The notes beneath the pieces are model-generated. The model did not search any database. It was not told where the DNA came from and saw only the letters and a list, made by a program, of their open reading frames with translations. From NCBI GenBank assembly GCA_907163375.1, contig CAJQUW010007880.1:310001-374000 (forward strand): a stretch of DNA of 64,000 bases. Direction: 5' to 3'. The stretch is from Prostheceraeus crozeri. Taxonomy: Eukaryota; Platyhelminthes; Polycladida; Euryleptidae. Shown here in pieces: positions 9,684 to 23,039 of this stretch. Numbering within the stretch: position 1 is the first letter of the stretch; each line of letters starts with the position of its first letter. The position numbers were made by a program, and so were the translations under genes.

Positions 9684-12072
9684 AATCTTCACAATCGGAT
9701 GATTTAATCCTTATAGATACACGAACACAGCTACTAATTAAGTATATTTGATTATCCTGAGATTACAAGATGTATATTTTCAAAGTTAGTCGGAATATTT
9801 AAGTAACCAAGTAACCAAGTAATACCGAGTAACCAAGGCCTCAAGTTGTCGAAGACAGCTGATAGAAGCGAGGCTGAGAAGTTAGCATCAGTGGTCAGTG
9901 CTCATAATCATAATGATAAAATGATTATTAACAGCCAAACTAATCATCAACTTCCATTCGCAAACAGTCAAAGCAGTTGCCGGAAAGTAATATTCGGTTG
10001 AAAAGGACGTGATTGCAGACGTGAAAGGGGCAAATAAGCCTGGTGTATCTATCATCTGAATATGAAGAGGCCTATTTAACTTTCGTAGATCGCATGATCA
10101 CCTTGCAAGGAATGAGAATGCTAGCGCAAAAGTTTTCACGTCAAGTGGCTTTCAAAAATTGAACATTAGATAATGGTCGTCAGTATTTTTCGCAATTTCT
10201 GGACTTAAAATTATATGTGTAGAAAATATTTTCTCTTTTAATCGAACCAGGGGGCCTCACGCCACCCTGGCGTTCAATAGAACCTGGGTAAGATCGATGA
10301 ACCAAAATAAAGCCTGTTAGGAGAGAAGCTATTGTTTCGTCAACCTACTGGATACTTAACAGATGAGGTAATTTCTTAAGAGTGCCTAAACATTTACATA
10401 GCGACTGATAAAAATCATTTAGTATGTAAATGGATGGCATACAGTACATACCGCTGCATTGCAGGCCTATGCTTAGATATTGAATGTAAAATCAAGAGTG
10501 GCGGAAAAATAGGCTTATGCAAATTGAATATTTTGCGGATCATTTTGTAGTATCGTATCCTCAAGGTCTATCGATTTTTTGTTAGCATTGCAGTATACAC
10601 GGAAATGCATCATTTATCTAAGTTTGAGTCACTCATCCAGCTCTCCTTTTACTGGGCTGTTTCGGATCATTGTTCACACGGCAGTAGACCTCCCATACAC
10701 AACATCAATGTGAAAACTACGAATATATTCTAAAAATAAACACACTTTTGTACCCATTGTGCCATTAGCTGACTATCATTGACAGTAGTGCGTATTCATC
10801 GATTGTCAATTTGTAATATAGATATAAGCTCATTTTTCCAAAATGCGATTGTAAGTCCATCATCGTTTTTATATTATTTCGTAAAAAGCTGATATTCATG
10901 ACACCATTTCTACGTCTTGTAATACGCAAAGCTTTATTTGATTAAATCATGGAAATACACTGAAGCATTCCATAATGTGTTGCTTTTAATTCCTTGCATC
11001 GGGTCAATAAAAATATTTTTGGTGAAAATTGTAGTTAGAAAGTTTTGAGATCGAGGAAAGCACAAGACATTGTTCATCGTGCTGTGACTGCGAATGTGAT
11101 TTTTTTGTTCTTTCATCCCAACATTCAAAGTGCTGGGAGACTTTCTTTTATAAAATCTAACGACAAACTACAATTAGCATTATCAATGCAATCAATCCGA
11201 TACACGTAAGAAGAACCTGAGGCATTGGAAACCGCAACAAATTTAAACTTATTGGGATAGAAAAATTTGGGTACGAGTATTACTGAATATGGGATACAAA
11301 CGCGTTCGGAGAAAGAATCAGAGTCTGCACTAAGGTTTGTTTGTAAACGAAGGACATAGCTTTGGACAATGATTATTAAAGAAAAAAGAGCAAGGATAAG
11401 GCAGAAAGAGAAGTGAATGCAAAGTCGATTTCATCAGATACATGGAATTGCGCCAGCGCTCAAATCGCGCAGCAGTAAACACTGGGACGTTAGCGAAAGA
11501 CTTTCAATGTCATGGATTTCAAACATGCATTTTAAAAACCTCTCTGTATACAAATTATATTTTTCTATCATGTGTTACAATTGTTAGACAAGTAGTAAGT
11601 AATTACTTTCTTTCATGCATCAGAGTTTTATTTCAGTTTGAGTTCACATGCATTGAATTCAAAGATGGATACACGGATATACTCCTAGGATCTTCTGTGA
11701 AATTCATTCTACTACAGTATGCTAAATGCTGATATAGTTCAGATAAGTGGATGCATGGGACGATTGCAATTGTGCTTACTGATAGTAATTATGCATGTAT
11801 TTTACCAGGCGACTTCTATGTGCTATTGTGTGAGTGCTATTCCCTTAGTCTTCGCATGAACACAGCCTTAATCCCATAAAACGTATACCTTGTTTTATCA
11901 AAGCAAAAAGGTGACTTGCTTGCAAAAGTCAGCTTGGAAATGATGAAAGTATCTCGATAAAGTCATCTTCATTTAAAATCTAATAGCAAATCTGTAATAA
12001 TATGAGAAGCCTTGCTACATTATTACATCTTCAAAACAAATCATTGATTGCAAAAATCTCTGCAATAATATT
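9684..12072. other. Cyclase 3' region and intergenic sequence, no gene seen
   Basis: It presumably starts with the 3' UTR of the cyclase gene. AATAAA-like words occur near 10736 and 11006 but none is clearly the used signal. A 96-residue open frame at 11442-11732 has no recognisable feature. Confidence 0.4.
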
Positions 12073-13086
12073 CAGGCTTGCCGTTGGGATTGGGATTCCA
12101 ATGGGATCCCAATAGCTATTGGGATTGGGCTACCAAAAATCCACCCCAATCCCAATAGATCCCACTAAGCCAGGGATCGCAATTTTCCGGGTTTTTTGCG
12201 AAATCTAATGTAAATGTTTCAAATTTATGCATTCAACCCCTGGTTTTCCCGATTTTCCGGTTTTTTTCTCGGGTGAATTACAATCCCTGCACTAAGCTCT
12301 CTCCCAACAAAATATGCATGTAATCGTTGACATTAGTCAGTACGTTACAAATGTTTTCGGGTTATACAGAGCAGTTCATTTTTCTGTGTCTCCAGTCTGA
12401 CCTTGCCTCTCTCGAATTCGAGCATTGAGAGCTCTTAGTGTGATCTACACAAATATTAAGCTTTAACCCTACTCTATGGCTTTAGCTTCCCTAGTTGCTA
12501 AAAATGGTGCTGCTGAAAAAGGTAGCAGCTATGTAATAGTATGTATAAGCTAACACAATTCGCCTGTACGTTGTCATGCGATTCGCTGCTTCTAAGCTAC
12601 AAATTGTAAGCTATTCAAGCCTATTTAACTGTATAAGCCACTATCTACTGCCTGTTGCCTACTGTACGTGTGAACCCGTGTAGCGAGCTGTTTATTAACA
12701 CCGCATTTCCGATATAGGCTTAAAATACCAGGCGTGTTTATAGTTCATATATGCTGTGCATATTATCTATACACGAAGACCCCTCTTGGGTGAAGGGAGT
12801 CTGAGTACAAAATATAACCATATAGAACGTCTGTCATGCATTATTGTTTAAAATCAATTAAAGCCCCTATTAGGGCCAGTCTAGTCCTAGGCCTACGTCC
12901 GTGGACTTCGTCAATTCAAAAAGTATCACATTTGGCAGGCTTAAGCGGCAAGCCCGATGCACCTTGCGGTCAAATTGCGTACGTTTTTAGCTCTAAAGCA
13001 GGCTATTTGGATTTCTATTGGAATTGGGATCCCAATGGAAATTTTCATTGGGATTGGGCTGGAAATCCATCCCAACGGCAAGCCTG
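12073..13086. mobile_element. Non-autonomous hAT-like element, 1014 bp
   Basis: The ends are inverted: the left begins CAGGCTTGCCGTTGGGATT and the right is its near-complement. Both ends carry internal GGGATTGGG runs. The flanking 8-mers ATAATATT (12065-12072) and ATAATACT (13087-13094) match at seven of eight positions, as expected of a hAT 8-bp target duplication. No transposase is encoded. A smaller hAT element is inserted at 12171-12289. Confidence 0.75.
12171..12289. mobile_element. 119-bp hAT MITE nested in the larger hAT element
   Basis: The left end reads CAGGGATCGCAATT and the right end, reversed, CAGGGATTGTAATT. A perfect 8-bp target duplication, CACTAAGC, lies at 12163-12170 and 12290-12297. 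It interrupts the 12073-13086 element and so is younger. Confidence 0.85.
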
Positions 13087-13100
13087 ATAATACTTCGAAG

Positions 13101-13835
13101 CAGGGATGCGGAGTCGGAGTCCCGGAGTCCTATCATTTTTGCTTGACTCGGAGTTGGAGTCTCATCAAATGTTAGGACTCCGACCTATAACTAGACTCGA
13201 AATATAATACAAACAAATTATTTATTCTCGTGTATAGCTGTTACTATCTTGATGTCAACTTTCTCCGTCAAACAAAAGTGCAGTGACAGCAGTGCATGCA
13301 AGCTTGTAATATTTGAGGGAATGAACTGTGATAGTGAAAAAAAAGATTGTCTTTTCACTCGGTGATTTAGTAGAGAAGACAAGCCTTCCTAGCCTCGATC
13401 ACACCTACGCACCAAAGGTCACATCAGAGACAAAAATGAAATGCTAGTTTGTTAGAGAACATTACCTCTTACCCTCACATTAATCGTGTACGTGATGGCT
13501 CCTCTAAAGCGCAGATAAAAATCGAAAGTGTACTCATATTTTTTGGAGAAAGATGGGGAATTTTCCTGCCTGGTAGAGACTGGAGAAAAACCGTGTAGGG
13601 CACACATCAACATGCTGGCAGGAGCTGAGTCGTATGCATCCAACTGAAAGCGACACTTGATAAACTTTCATCGAAAATGATTGATAATTGATACAGCAAT
13701 GATCACTAAAAATAGGGTCAGCTAAGCCTATAATGATCTATGATTTAGGCTACCGGTTTATTTTTCAAAAAACTAGGCTTTATATTGCCACCCGGAGTCG
13801 GAGTCCCATCAAAATGACAGGACTCCGCATCCCTG
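13101..13835. mobile_element. 735-bp hAT MITE
   Basis: The termini are CAGGGATGCGGAGTC in inverted orientation, a sequence type typical of hAT elements. The target duplication CTTCGAAG (13093-13100 and 13836-13843) is perfect and is itself a palindrome. No coding capacity is seen. A related, older copy lies at 50166-52493. Confidence 0.88.
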
Positions 13836-13843
13836 CTTCGAAG

Positions 13844-15264
13844 CACTTGTGCACATATGCATAGTAGGCCCACTCGTCCTCCAGAAAAAGGCTATTAATG
13901 TAAAGGGTATAATGTGGTATTACTTCACTGACAGAGTTAGAAGAACACAATTGCTATTTTTTACACGACTGTGAAGAATGTATAAGGACGAGAGGGTAGC
14001 CCACATGCGATTCACGGGTAAGAAAAAATTTGCAATACAGTTACAATAACAATGGACGCAGGATGAAAACGCTTGGATATCATATTGTCAAATGATTGAC
14101 TTCTTTGCAAACAAGGAAAGTAAACTCAGTGAACACAGTAAAATAATTATTTATTGACTTGCCAGGAACTATTAAACTCTTTTAGATTTTTAGACTTCCA
14201 AAACATCTCAACATTGATGTATATGACATGTCTACTGTCAAGCAACAGCAAATTTCATGGTTTTTCATTTATAAACACACTATTCCTCTACTACACAAGC
14301 AAAGTAATGATGTTTAGTTTATCAACAATTATTTTGACTTCTCTTCTATTTCGCTTCTCTTGTCTTATTACAGAGACTAAGTATTAAAAATATGTGTTGT
14401 ATCCTTAGTGGGATCGGGCTAATTTTTGTTGCTCAATCCAAGTAGAATCCCAACTCAGCCCAAATCCAAGAGCCAATCTGGGGGTAAAAAGTATTCTTCC
14501 CTCGGATTACCAAGGTCTGGCACAACTTAAAAATACTTATCACGATTCTATGACACTAGCACGGTGCGGTATATTTATGACCTTTAATAAATGTTTTGAA
14601 CTTCACTATTTATCTATGTTTTTCATTGTCGATTTTGAATAGGCCTTATTTGTCAAATCACAAGTAGGCCCAATATAATCCATTTTCATAATGAAGCAAA
14701 GAAATATCAAATTGTAAATTCAACAAAACTTTTTCATTCAAATGCATTTTTACAGATCTGCTACACTTTCTCCAACGTCACATGCCGCTGTGGCCTCAGG
14801 ACTTTGAGCTCATTCGATCTAAGAAAACCTAGGCAATCGAGCCCACAGGTCATGCCACCCGAGTGATAACGTATTCTATTGAAAGGCTCTGGCTAAGTCC
14901 ATCTAGCACCTTCGTTCTCCCTTTCATGATTTTTCTGGATGACCGAAAAAATTATTGTTGTGCATTGATTTCTTATGAAAATGACCACCATCCGCTTCAG
15001 TAAAATAGACCGCATCCCGCACCTCGAGCAGAACCCGCGGCGTTCTCAAATAGAACCTGCATACGAATTGAAAGAACAATCTATAACACGCCCTCAAATA
15101 GAAACTGCACAAATCTATCAATGATGAGGTTTTTCGAGTTTTACTATTGTTCTAAAGTTTACCTGACTAAAGATCTCAATTTCTAAATGATCAGCAAAGC
15201 GTTTATATAATCTATTGCCCCCGGTGCTCCTTTCAAAAATGATTAAATGTAACTGCTTGTTATA
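13844..15264. other. Intergenic stretch without a recognised gene
   Basis: The part at 14405-14485 has GGGATCGGGCTAAT and a reversed CCCAAC-rich partner. It looks like a short decayed relative of the 12073-13086 hAT family. Nothing else is recognised. Confidence 0.4.
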
Positions 15265-16235
15265 CAGGTTTTTCCATTTGCTAATGCACATCTGCCATTA
15301 ATTAACGGCAATTTGCATTCATCAACGGCATTTGTCATTCTATTGCGCCATTTCTCATCGATTAGCAGTAGTTCGTTATTGCATTGATATCTGTCACGTT
15401 TATATCGAGATTTTGCAATAAATGACGACATTTTGCATTTGACAGCAGATGATATCAGACAATGAGCGGAGAACGCCGGACAAGAAGAACAATTTCTCAA
15501 GTCGACAAGCAGCGAATTGTTGATGCATGTCTCGATCCTAATCGAGATTATATTGACGTAGCTACCAGTCTGGGAATACGTCGTGGTACTGCGTAGTCCA
15601 TCGTTCGACGCTACCAACAAAATGGCACGGTAATTGCTCAACGTCGTGGAGGTCAACGACCTCTACGCGTAGATCCCGAGATGAGAGAATGCGTCATTAG
15701 GATCGTTGAGGAAACTCCGGCATTTACACTCGAGCAAATTAATGCAGAACTTCGTCGTAGTCTTCCACAAAAGCAGCACATTTCAATTAGTACTTTGCAT
15801 CGTACATTGAATGCTCAATTCATTACTTTAAAGAAGATGGAAAATGTAGCTGAACGCAATCGACCAGATGTCAAGCAAAGCAGAAGAGAACACGCACAAT
15901 GGTTGTTCGCAGACAAACTGATAAGTCATTTTTTATAACTAAGGTTACCTTATAACCATCAAAGGTTACCGGTTTTGATATTTTCGCTACGGGAAATGCT
16001 TCAGAATTTCATCCTAAATGTAGATAAAGTTTCACACATTTGATTCTGAACATTCTTCACGACACATGTGCCGCTAATCAATGAAAAATGCCGTTGAAGA
16101 ATGACAGATATCTTCCTTGATTACAAAGTGCCGTTAATGAATGAGAAACGTCAACAACTGCATGTGAAATGCCATTGAAGAATGCAAAATGCCGTTAATT
16201 AATGGTAGATGTGCATTAACAAATGCAAAAACTTG
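15265..16235 (+). mobile_element. Decayed Tc1/IS630-like transposon with long terminal repeats
   Basis: The left end (CAGGTTTTTCCATTTG) and the right end are inverted over 100 bp or more. The element is flanked by TA at 15263-15264 and 16236-16237. The terminal repeats are unusual: they consist of irregular tandem units of about 20 bp that vary on ATGCCGTTAATGAATG. Inside is an N-terminal transposase fragment only. Confidence 0.7.
15462..15938 (+). pseudogene. Tc1/IS630-like transposase, N-terminal part
   Basis: From an ATG at 15462 the frame encodes a basic start and a paired-like helix-turn-helix region (RIVDACLDPNRDYIDVATSLGI, given only in part here as DVATSLGI and SIVRRYQQNG), then EETPAFTLEQI and a second HTH-like part ending near REHAQWLF. 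One in-frame TAG at 15594 replaces what should be a Trp. The DDE catalytic domain is absent, so the gene is truncated as well as stopped. Confidence 0.7.
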
Positions 16236-16237
16236 TA

Positions 16238-16474
16238 CTTGAGAAATTGTTCTCCTTGTTCGGCGTTCTCCGTTCATTTTCTGATATCATCTACTATCAA
16301 ATGTAAAATGCCGTTATTTATTGCAAAATCTCGATATAGACGTGACAGATATCTATGCAACAATGAACTGACGCTAATCAATGAGAAATGACGCAATAGA
16401 ATGACAAATGCCGTTGATGAATGCAAATTGCCGCTAATCAATGGCAGATGTGCATTAAGAAATGGAAAAACCTG
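16238..16474 (-). mobile_element. Inverted 5' fragment of the same Tc1-like family
   Basis: Read on the minus strand it repeats the left terminal repeat of the 15265 element and the first codons of its transposase, then breaks off at 16238, directly against the right end of that element. The result is a head-to-head composite, from inverted duplication or from a second insertion that was later cut. Confidence 0.7.
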
Positions 16475-16650
16475 TGGAATTCTATATTAATTGTTATCTT
16501 TAGCATGGCTCACACTTCTTGTGAAAATGATAGAAGCGACAATCGCTCAACTGACACATATCGAAATCGATATAAAACAATGAAATCAATGTTTCGTCAC
16601 TGAAAATAAGCTTCTAGAAATTTTGCGTCTCGAGCTAGTCATCACAGATA

Positions 16651-17778
16651 CAGTCCGTTTCATAAAAAGTGGATCATCCTAAAATTTGACTAAATAAAAC
16701 ATAAGTATGATACAGAAAGCATTTTTCATGTTATTTCATGTCCCTAATATATTTAAATGTCCTTATATAATCTGATAAGCTATGATACAGTAACGGTTCT
16801 TAAGAAGCTAATATTTTGTGGCCCTACCCTTATTGTCAATGACATTACCAATTCGTTTAGGCATTGATTCGATGATATCGTTGATTTTTGACAAATCTAG
16901 CTTTCTCCACTCTCTTTTTAACAGTGACGTATGTTGTGATACGCCATCTGTAGGCAGCAGTGAACGACGAGTGTTATGTTTTAGAATACTCCATACATTT
17001 TCGATGGGATTCAGATCAGGAGAACGAGCTGGCCAAGATAATGTCCTAAGCCCTAATTGAGACTTGCATAAGTTGACTCTACTACTCCTGTGACACGTAG
17101 CATTATCATCCATAAATAACCAAGTCGATGGATCACCAAGTTGATCTGTCATTTGGCCAATGTTCATTCGTAAAACATTCACATAGCGTTCAGAATTCAT
17201 GGTTCCTTGCTGTATGTGAAGTTCTAGCAAGGCTGACACTTTGCCTTTTGGGAATGCGATCTCGTTATTGTTCATTTGTGATTTGTATTGTTTTCAACCG
17301 GTAGGAGATAGATTTCTAGCTGAAAGCAATCAGGAGTGCTGCCAACACCACCGCAACGAAGTCAGGAAGCTATGGAACATGAAGTCCAGTTAATCACATG
17401 TAGCAGTTACATTATTGTTGATGAATAATGGTGCTATACTGCCTCTGATTGACCGATTTTCTATATTTTTGTTTTGCTTGAAAGCTTTTGGCTTGTAGAA
17501 CAACATATTACATATCAAAGGAAACAAATGTAATTTTATAAGAGTGAGGTATGATTTTGTGTAACATTGCTAAATGAAGATCAAATCATCTACTACTTTT
17601 TTATCTATAACAGGAAAACAACTCAATATTCATGCTTGAAATTTCCAACAATGATATAAGTAAGCACAACTGACATATCTTCCAAATTTCAGAGAAATTC
17701 GTTCAAGTTTGGCGGAGTTAGACAAAGTTGAAGTTAAGGCGATGTTTAAGGGTGATCCATTTTTTATGAAACAATCTG
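16651..17778 (-). mobile_element. Tc1-like transposon, 1.13 kb, internally incomplete
   Basis: Inverted ends of about 30 bp (sharing GTTTCATAAAAAGTGGATCA with a few mismatches) are flanked by TA at 16649-16650 and 17779-17780. Only the C-terminal half of the transposase is present. The other half of the interior (17280-17740) has no recognisable coding sequence. Confidence 0.8.
16808..17275 (-). pseudogene. Tc1-like DD34E transposase, C-terminal half
   Basis: The 155-residue frame holds GTMNSERYVNVL, then WLFMDDNATCH with the second catalytic Asp, then SWPARSPDLNPIENVW with the catalytic Glu. The spacing between Asp and Glu is 34 residues, the Tc1 signature. The N-terminal DNA-binding domain and the first catalytic Asp are missing, so this cannot be an active enzyme. 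Confidence 0.85.
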
Positions 17779-20700
17779 TATAATTATTTCTCTCTTGGAT
17801 TTCTTTCGTTTTCCACCTCATCATCAATGTACACAATGTCCAGTATTTAATCACCAAAAATATGGAGTTCAATCAGAAACTCGAACATTTACTCCTACAC
17901 CCCTCCCTTACATAGAACCCGCCCTGAAAAGAGCTCGCAAAAATCACATAACTCGCGCATTATATTCAAGAATATACAGCAGCTAAAATTCTTGAAATCT
18001 TTTATATGAATGCCGGAATCAGATGTGACGATTAATATCTAGGCGATAATTTACACTTGTATTTAATATCTATGCGAAAGCCACCAGAAAAACCACTAGA
18101 CAAATGAAGTGGAGCGCCTCCAACAGACGATTGCAACGGATTGGAGAGCTTTCAGAGCAGCTCCAATTGACAAATGAAGCGGAGTGCCTGTAACCAACAA
18201 GTGCAGCAGTTTGGATGACGGCCAGAGCATCTCCTTTGAGAGAAATGGCGCAGCGACAGATTGACTGCAATTGACAGATGGCGTGGAGCGAAGCGCCTCC
18301 GTGACAAGTGCAGCGGATTGGAGAGCCGCCAAAACAATTATTTTTGGAGCAATGGAGCGGAGCATCTCCAGCTGCAACCGGGATTGCAGAGAATTGCAGA
18401 ACCTCCAGAGAAGCTCCAGCAGACAGGTGGAGTAGAGCGACTTCTGCCAGCGATCGTGGAGCGGACCGATCTGAGCGGCGAGCTGTAGATCACTTCCATC
18501 CGATGAATGAAGTGGAATGAAGGAATTGCAAAGATGTCCTGGACTGATCGTTCTACAATTCAATCATCATTAATTTCATAGTTCATAGGTTTTAATTTTA
18601 TAATTGATGTTTCGCTTCTCTCAGTTGGGCGTTTTTTTGTACAGTATGAGTAGTTCTTGTAATTACATTTCTTTACTACTTGGGCAAAGGGGGATGAGCG
18701 GCGCTCCTCCTGGCTATGTCCCTGACTGCAGCTACAGTGAACGGCAAAAGTGCTGTCAATTTTCTACAAATCAGAGAATTTTTGCACACTCAACGCTTTT
18801 GCGACGGTAGTGAGACTTCACTTAGGAGCAAGAGAAGATCGATGACGTTGCAACACTCGAAGGTGTCAACAACAAAAATGTGGAGGGGGAGGGAGAATAG
18901 AAGTAACATAAAATGTATAACATCATTTAAGCTGGGCCAGGGTATTTGATCGATCGCTTTTTTCCCTATTTTGACATGATCGGATGATCATAAAAGAGAT
19001 ATTTCAGTTTAATTCGGTTTTAGAATATTCAGTTTAAATATTCACTTTTTAAACTGAAGCGAAGCAGATTCTCAGAAATCTACATGTACCTAAATGGGGA
19101 TTGTAGCTCTTGCACGGGATGCAAGTACGCAAACTCTATTCACTTCCTTTTGCGATATTATCTTGTCTTTATAAGTAAAGGACTTAATTTTCAACGCACT
19201 CTCATTGTTGCATAGAATTGTAAATAGGTCAACGAAACTTGATCCACAACCCACGTAGGCTACGTGAGCCATATGACCTACCCACCGATTTCACGAAAAC
19301 ATGACCCACACGGCCCCCTGACCCATGCACATGTTGCAAGCATTAAAGCATATTAAAAATATGAGCAATTATCCTTTTCTGCAATGGTTTCGTCTCTTTT
19401 CATTCAAGTTTTGAGGTTTACCGGTAAGCCCTATCAAAATTGTTGTTAAGAAGATTTGTAATAGATGCAATTTGTAGAAAGTAAATTCTAATGTATCAGA
19501 TCACTTGACACAAGTCAGTGATTAATAAAACTAGCGCTCTTATCAAAATTATTTAGTACTCAAACTGTATTCACCACAAATAGAGATTAAAATTTTCCGG
19601 ATAATTTTGAAACTTGATTTTTTGTGATATGCCCTATAATTTGTGCGCTTATTACAGCCGAGGCAGTTGCACAACCAATATAAAATTGGTCTAAAACTCG
19701 TGATTTCGTCATTATTCGATTAAAATGATCGTAACAGTGTGAGTACTGTCAGCTGATTTTTGAGCATTCCTTTGCCGCCAGTGGCAATTGTGCCATTGTG
19801 TTAGCATTATATCACACAGACACCGTTTGTGATAGCGTGAATCCCGCTTTACAAAAGGGGTATATTTTTATGCAATGAGAAAAATCAGGAGAAAAATAAA
19901 TCATTCACTTTATTTTGGAGGCTTATACAGTAGCTTGAAAGTTAAACTTTATTATTTACTAGGAATGTCACTATAAAGAAATCTATGGCTATTCTGGTTG
20001 ACCTAAGTATGCTCTGCGCGCTCCGAATTCGGAGAATTTAGGGTTGATTCTGGACATATAGTCTATGCTCATAAATGAATTTATAAACTCTTAGTGAATT
20101 GTTGTTAATAAAAACAGAATGATTCGTTCTGTGATGCCTTGAGCAATCCATGATCTCGTCGGATCACTGATCAAGTGAAAATATCTTAGGATGGAGTATG
20201 AGCCCACACTAGTTCAACCAGGCACATGGAATCTGCAGACTCTGTTGATCATGTTGTTTGTTTGACTAACAGCAAGTAGCAGAAAAGGACGGGTGAGGTA
20301 GAAGAATGTCGACGGACATAAGGCATAACCTTTTTTACCGCTTTCATCCCTTCTCCTTTACATCTCCTTCCCGTCATGTCTCCTCTCGGCCAAGCTCTCT
20401 ACTGTCCCGAATTGACACACTCGTGTTTCTTCTTTTCCAGTCTGTCTTCGTGCTAACAGAGCCCCTGTGGTCTACAGCACGCACACTCGATCCGTCACCC
20501 TATTTTGCCATTGATGCATTATCCTTCCCTTTACATGCACCTGTTGACTCATGTTATTATTCAATTACCGGTACTCATCAAGTGAAGACTCCATATAGTA
20601 TATAATGTTCCCCAAAGACTTTGATGTTCCAAATACTTTGGTGACATGAATATTTCACCACATTCTCTGACAAAGGCCTTCAATACAAAATATTTGAGGC

Positions 20701-22974
20701 ATCTTGCTATGCATTCCGCAGCTTCGCCTATTCAGTTAGTCTTGCACATGCATGTATGTAGAAGCAATCAAAAGTATTACGACATATTAAGTGTCAAATG
20801 TCTTGCATTACGATCCTAAAACTCATGCTGAAACCGTTTGTGGGCAAATTTACTTATGGATTAAGCCGATGTCAAAAGAATCATCATTCCATGACCGAAT
20901 GTATAGTGCTCTCAGCTGGGATGGTAATTTCAAGGTCAGACCACAATTCTTTTTTCTTTCGCTCCGCGCTTAGGGAAATATAGGCGTCGCACTCCAGAAC
21001 GCGGAGCGCACATACCCACCTCTGTATTTTTGCATCGAGTTTTGGTTATCGGGGAAAGTTATTGGGGGGGGGGGGGAACTAAGATTATAACGTCCAAGCA
21101 GCATAGACAAACTTCTTCTTTGTTAAAGCATTATGCATACGTCTTGCAAAGTCTATAAGAATTGATATCATATTTAGCCGAGTGTTTGAAATAATTAGAA
21201 TTTATGAGATATACTGTATGCCTATCACTAAGTTCATCAACTACGATATGATAAATTGAAAATGTAGTTGAGCAAAAGGAGATATTTCGGTGATCCCTCT
21301 CGAAAATATGAAAGCAGAGGAGCCAAGCTCTCCAAATTATTGGATGCGACAAAGTGTTGGCCATCATGTGCGAACTGCAAATGCAATACGCAGATGACAC
21401 AGATGTCGTGGTACATTGAAAACATCAAGTGAGTGTGAAATATAAAAGGAAATAGATTATTTAAGCTGTGGTGAATTGAGTAAGGACTACGATTTACCAT
21501 TTGGATTTGAACAGGAAGTCAAACGCACTGATGTGTCTAAATGAAAAACCTGAAATTGATATTTCCCAATCAAGTAAAATGAAAATTCTTGGTTGACCTT
21601 CAACAATCAGCTGACATGGGTATTTGGTGGATTAAATTGTGAGCATCGTGCTAGCCTATTCTGCGAAAATCAAGGAAACTCGTATCATATCGTGTACTCG
21701 TATCATTACTGATCATGAATATCTCTAGAAAGCTTTTATAATCTTAAATTGCGATAAATAATTGAAGGCGACTGTAAATTTCGATGCACTTAATGATTTT
21801 CCCTTCACTTCAAATATATCCTCAGTATTACATAGGCTAATTACACGGACGGCTTCACCCAGACTGTATAGTACTACACACATTGCAACAAGCAATTGAA
21901 AGACTTTGTTCATCATTCCTGCCCCTTGCCTTTGATATACTGTTGAAATGAGTCGAAGAAGGAAACTAAATTAGGAAAAGTAGAAAAATTCTGTAATTCC
22001 TGTTTTCGGAAAGTTTTTTAGTGCTTGTGGCTACATGAGCATAATGCACATAAGAAAATAAATAAGAAATAATCAGGGGCATATCTAGGAATTTGTAGTC
22101 ATTAAACATGTAAGAGGCTTACGGACTCAATTGCAGGGCTGCCATTCTTATCAAAAATAAAAACCGGAAAGTCAAATCGGAATGGGCCCTCTAAACTACG
22201 TAGCCGTGGCCCCCCTCAAAATAAGAAACTTACGATCATTCAATATTACACAACCCGGTAAGTTTTGAAAGCGTTCGGGTAGAAGACGGATCTGTTCTAA
22301 TAAGGATATATCTGAATCCTCATAGTCACAAGTAATAAGTGGTATAAACAAACATCAGTTTTAACAAGGTGCACTGGTATGCATGACTCGAACACAATCA
22401 GCTACTATTTTCAGAAGAACTGTTTTTGAAGGTTAGACAGAGCGCACTACAAAAAGCCCTACCCCCCCTCAAACACAAAATCAGAATGAGGTTATTGAGC
22501 GCTTGATGATTTCAACTAGAAAGACTGCATTTTATTGAATAAGCTACATGCAGACCTATGGATAATTTTACTTAACTGTTTCAAAGACAACTTTCTTCAT
22601 TTAGTTCAAAAATTTTAGTCAAATTTATAATGCACTATTCTCGTGCAGATGTCATTTTCTATTCATCATGCTATGACGTCGCATGACGCAATACTTCGTC
22701 TTTATTGTGGAGAATTTTCATGAAACCACTGGGAATTGCTGCTCAGCTGTTCGACTTTTGAAAGACTGCATCAGCGGAGCGGTCTGGTCTGGTCACAGCA
22801 AATATTTTCATACAAAAAATCTGTGGATCAGCGCGGTCTAATTGTTTGGTCAGGCCATTTTTCTTTCGAGAAACCGAGAATGCATGGTAAAATCTTCCTT
22901 TCAGTGATGTGTAAAAGGATACCGAATGTCACTGAAGAAAGGAGCATCTTGGATGGAATGCCAGCGCACTACTA
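17779..22974. other. Intergenic stretch with no recognised gene
   Basis: Apart from the GC-rich block at 18064-18500 I see only short unrelated open frames. A run of 13 G lies at 21064-21076. At 22075-22095 the sequence CAGGGGCATATCTAGG looks like a hAT terminus and at 22132 CAATTGCAGGGCTGCC like another, but no partner ends with matching duplications were found. Confidence 0.4.
18064..18500. repeat. GC-rich degenerate repeat block
   Basis: The block is clearly richer in G and C than its flanks. It is built of recurring words such as TGGAGCG, CAGCGGATTGGAGAG, GAGCATCTCC and TTGACAAATGAAGC, spaced roughly 70-100 bp apart. Overlapping open frames on both strands are a by-product of the composition. 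It may be a decayed minisatellite or a degenerate coding repeat. Confidence 0.45.
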
Positions 22975-23039
22975 CCCGAGAAAAAATAACCGAACAAACT
23001 TATTAAGTCGACCCAGTAATTCAGACATCAAAACCTGCT

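Noticed and set aside
18096-18563. 155-residue minus-strand ORF in the GC-rich block
   Set aside because: Open frames occur on both strands and in several frames here, as expected of GC-rich repeats. No domain is seen.
22075-22150. Two hAT-like termini (CAGGGGCATATCTAGG and CAGGGCTGCC)
   Set aside because: No partner ends or 8-bp duplications could be paired, so no element boundaries are claimed.
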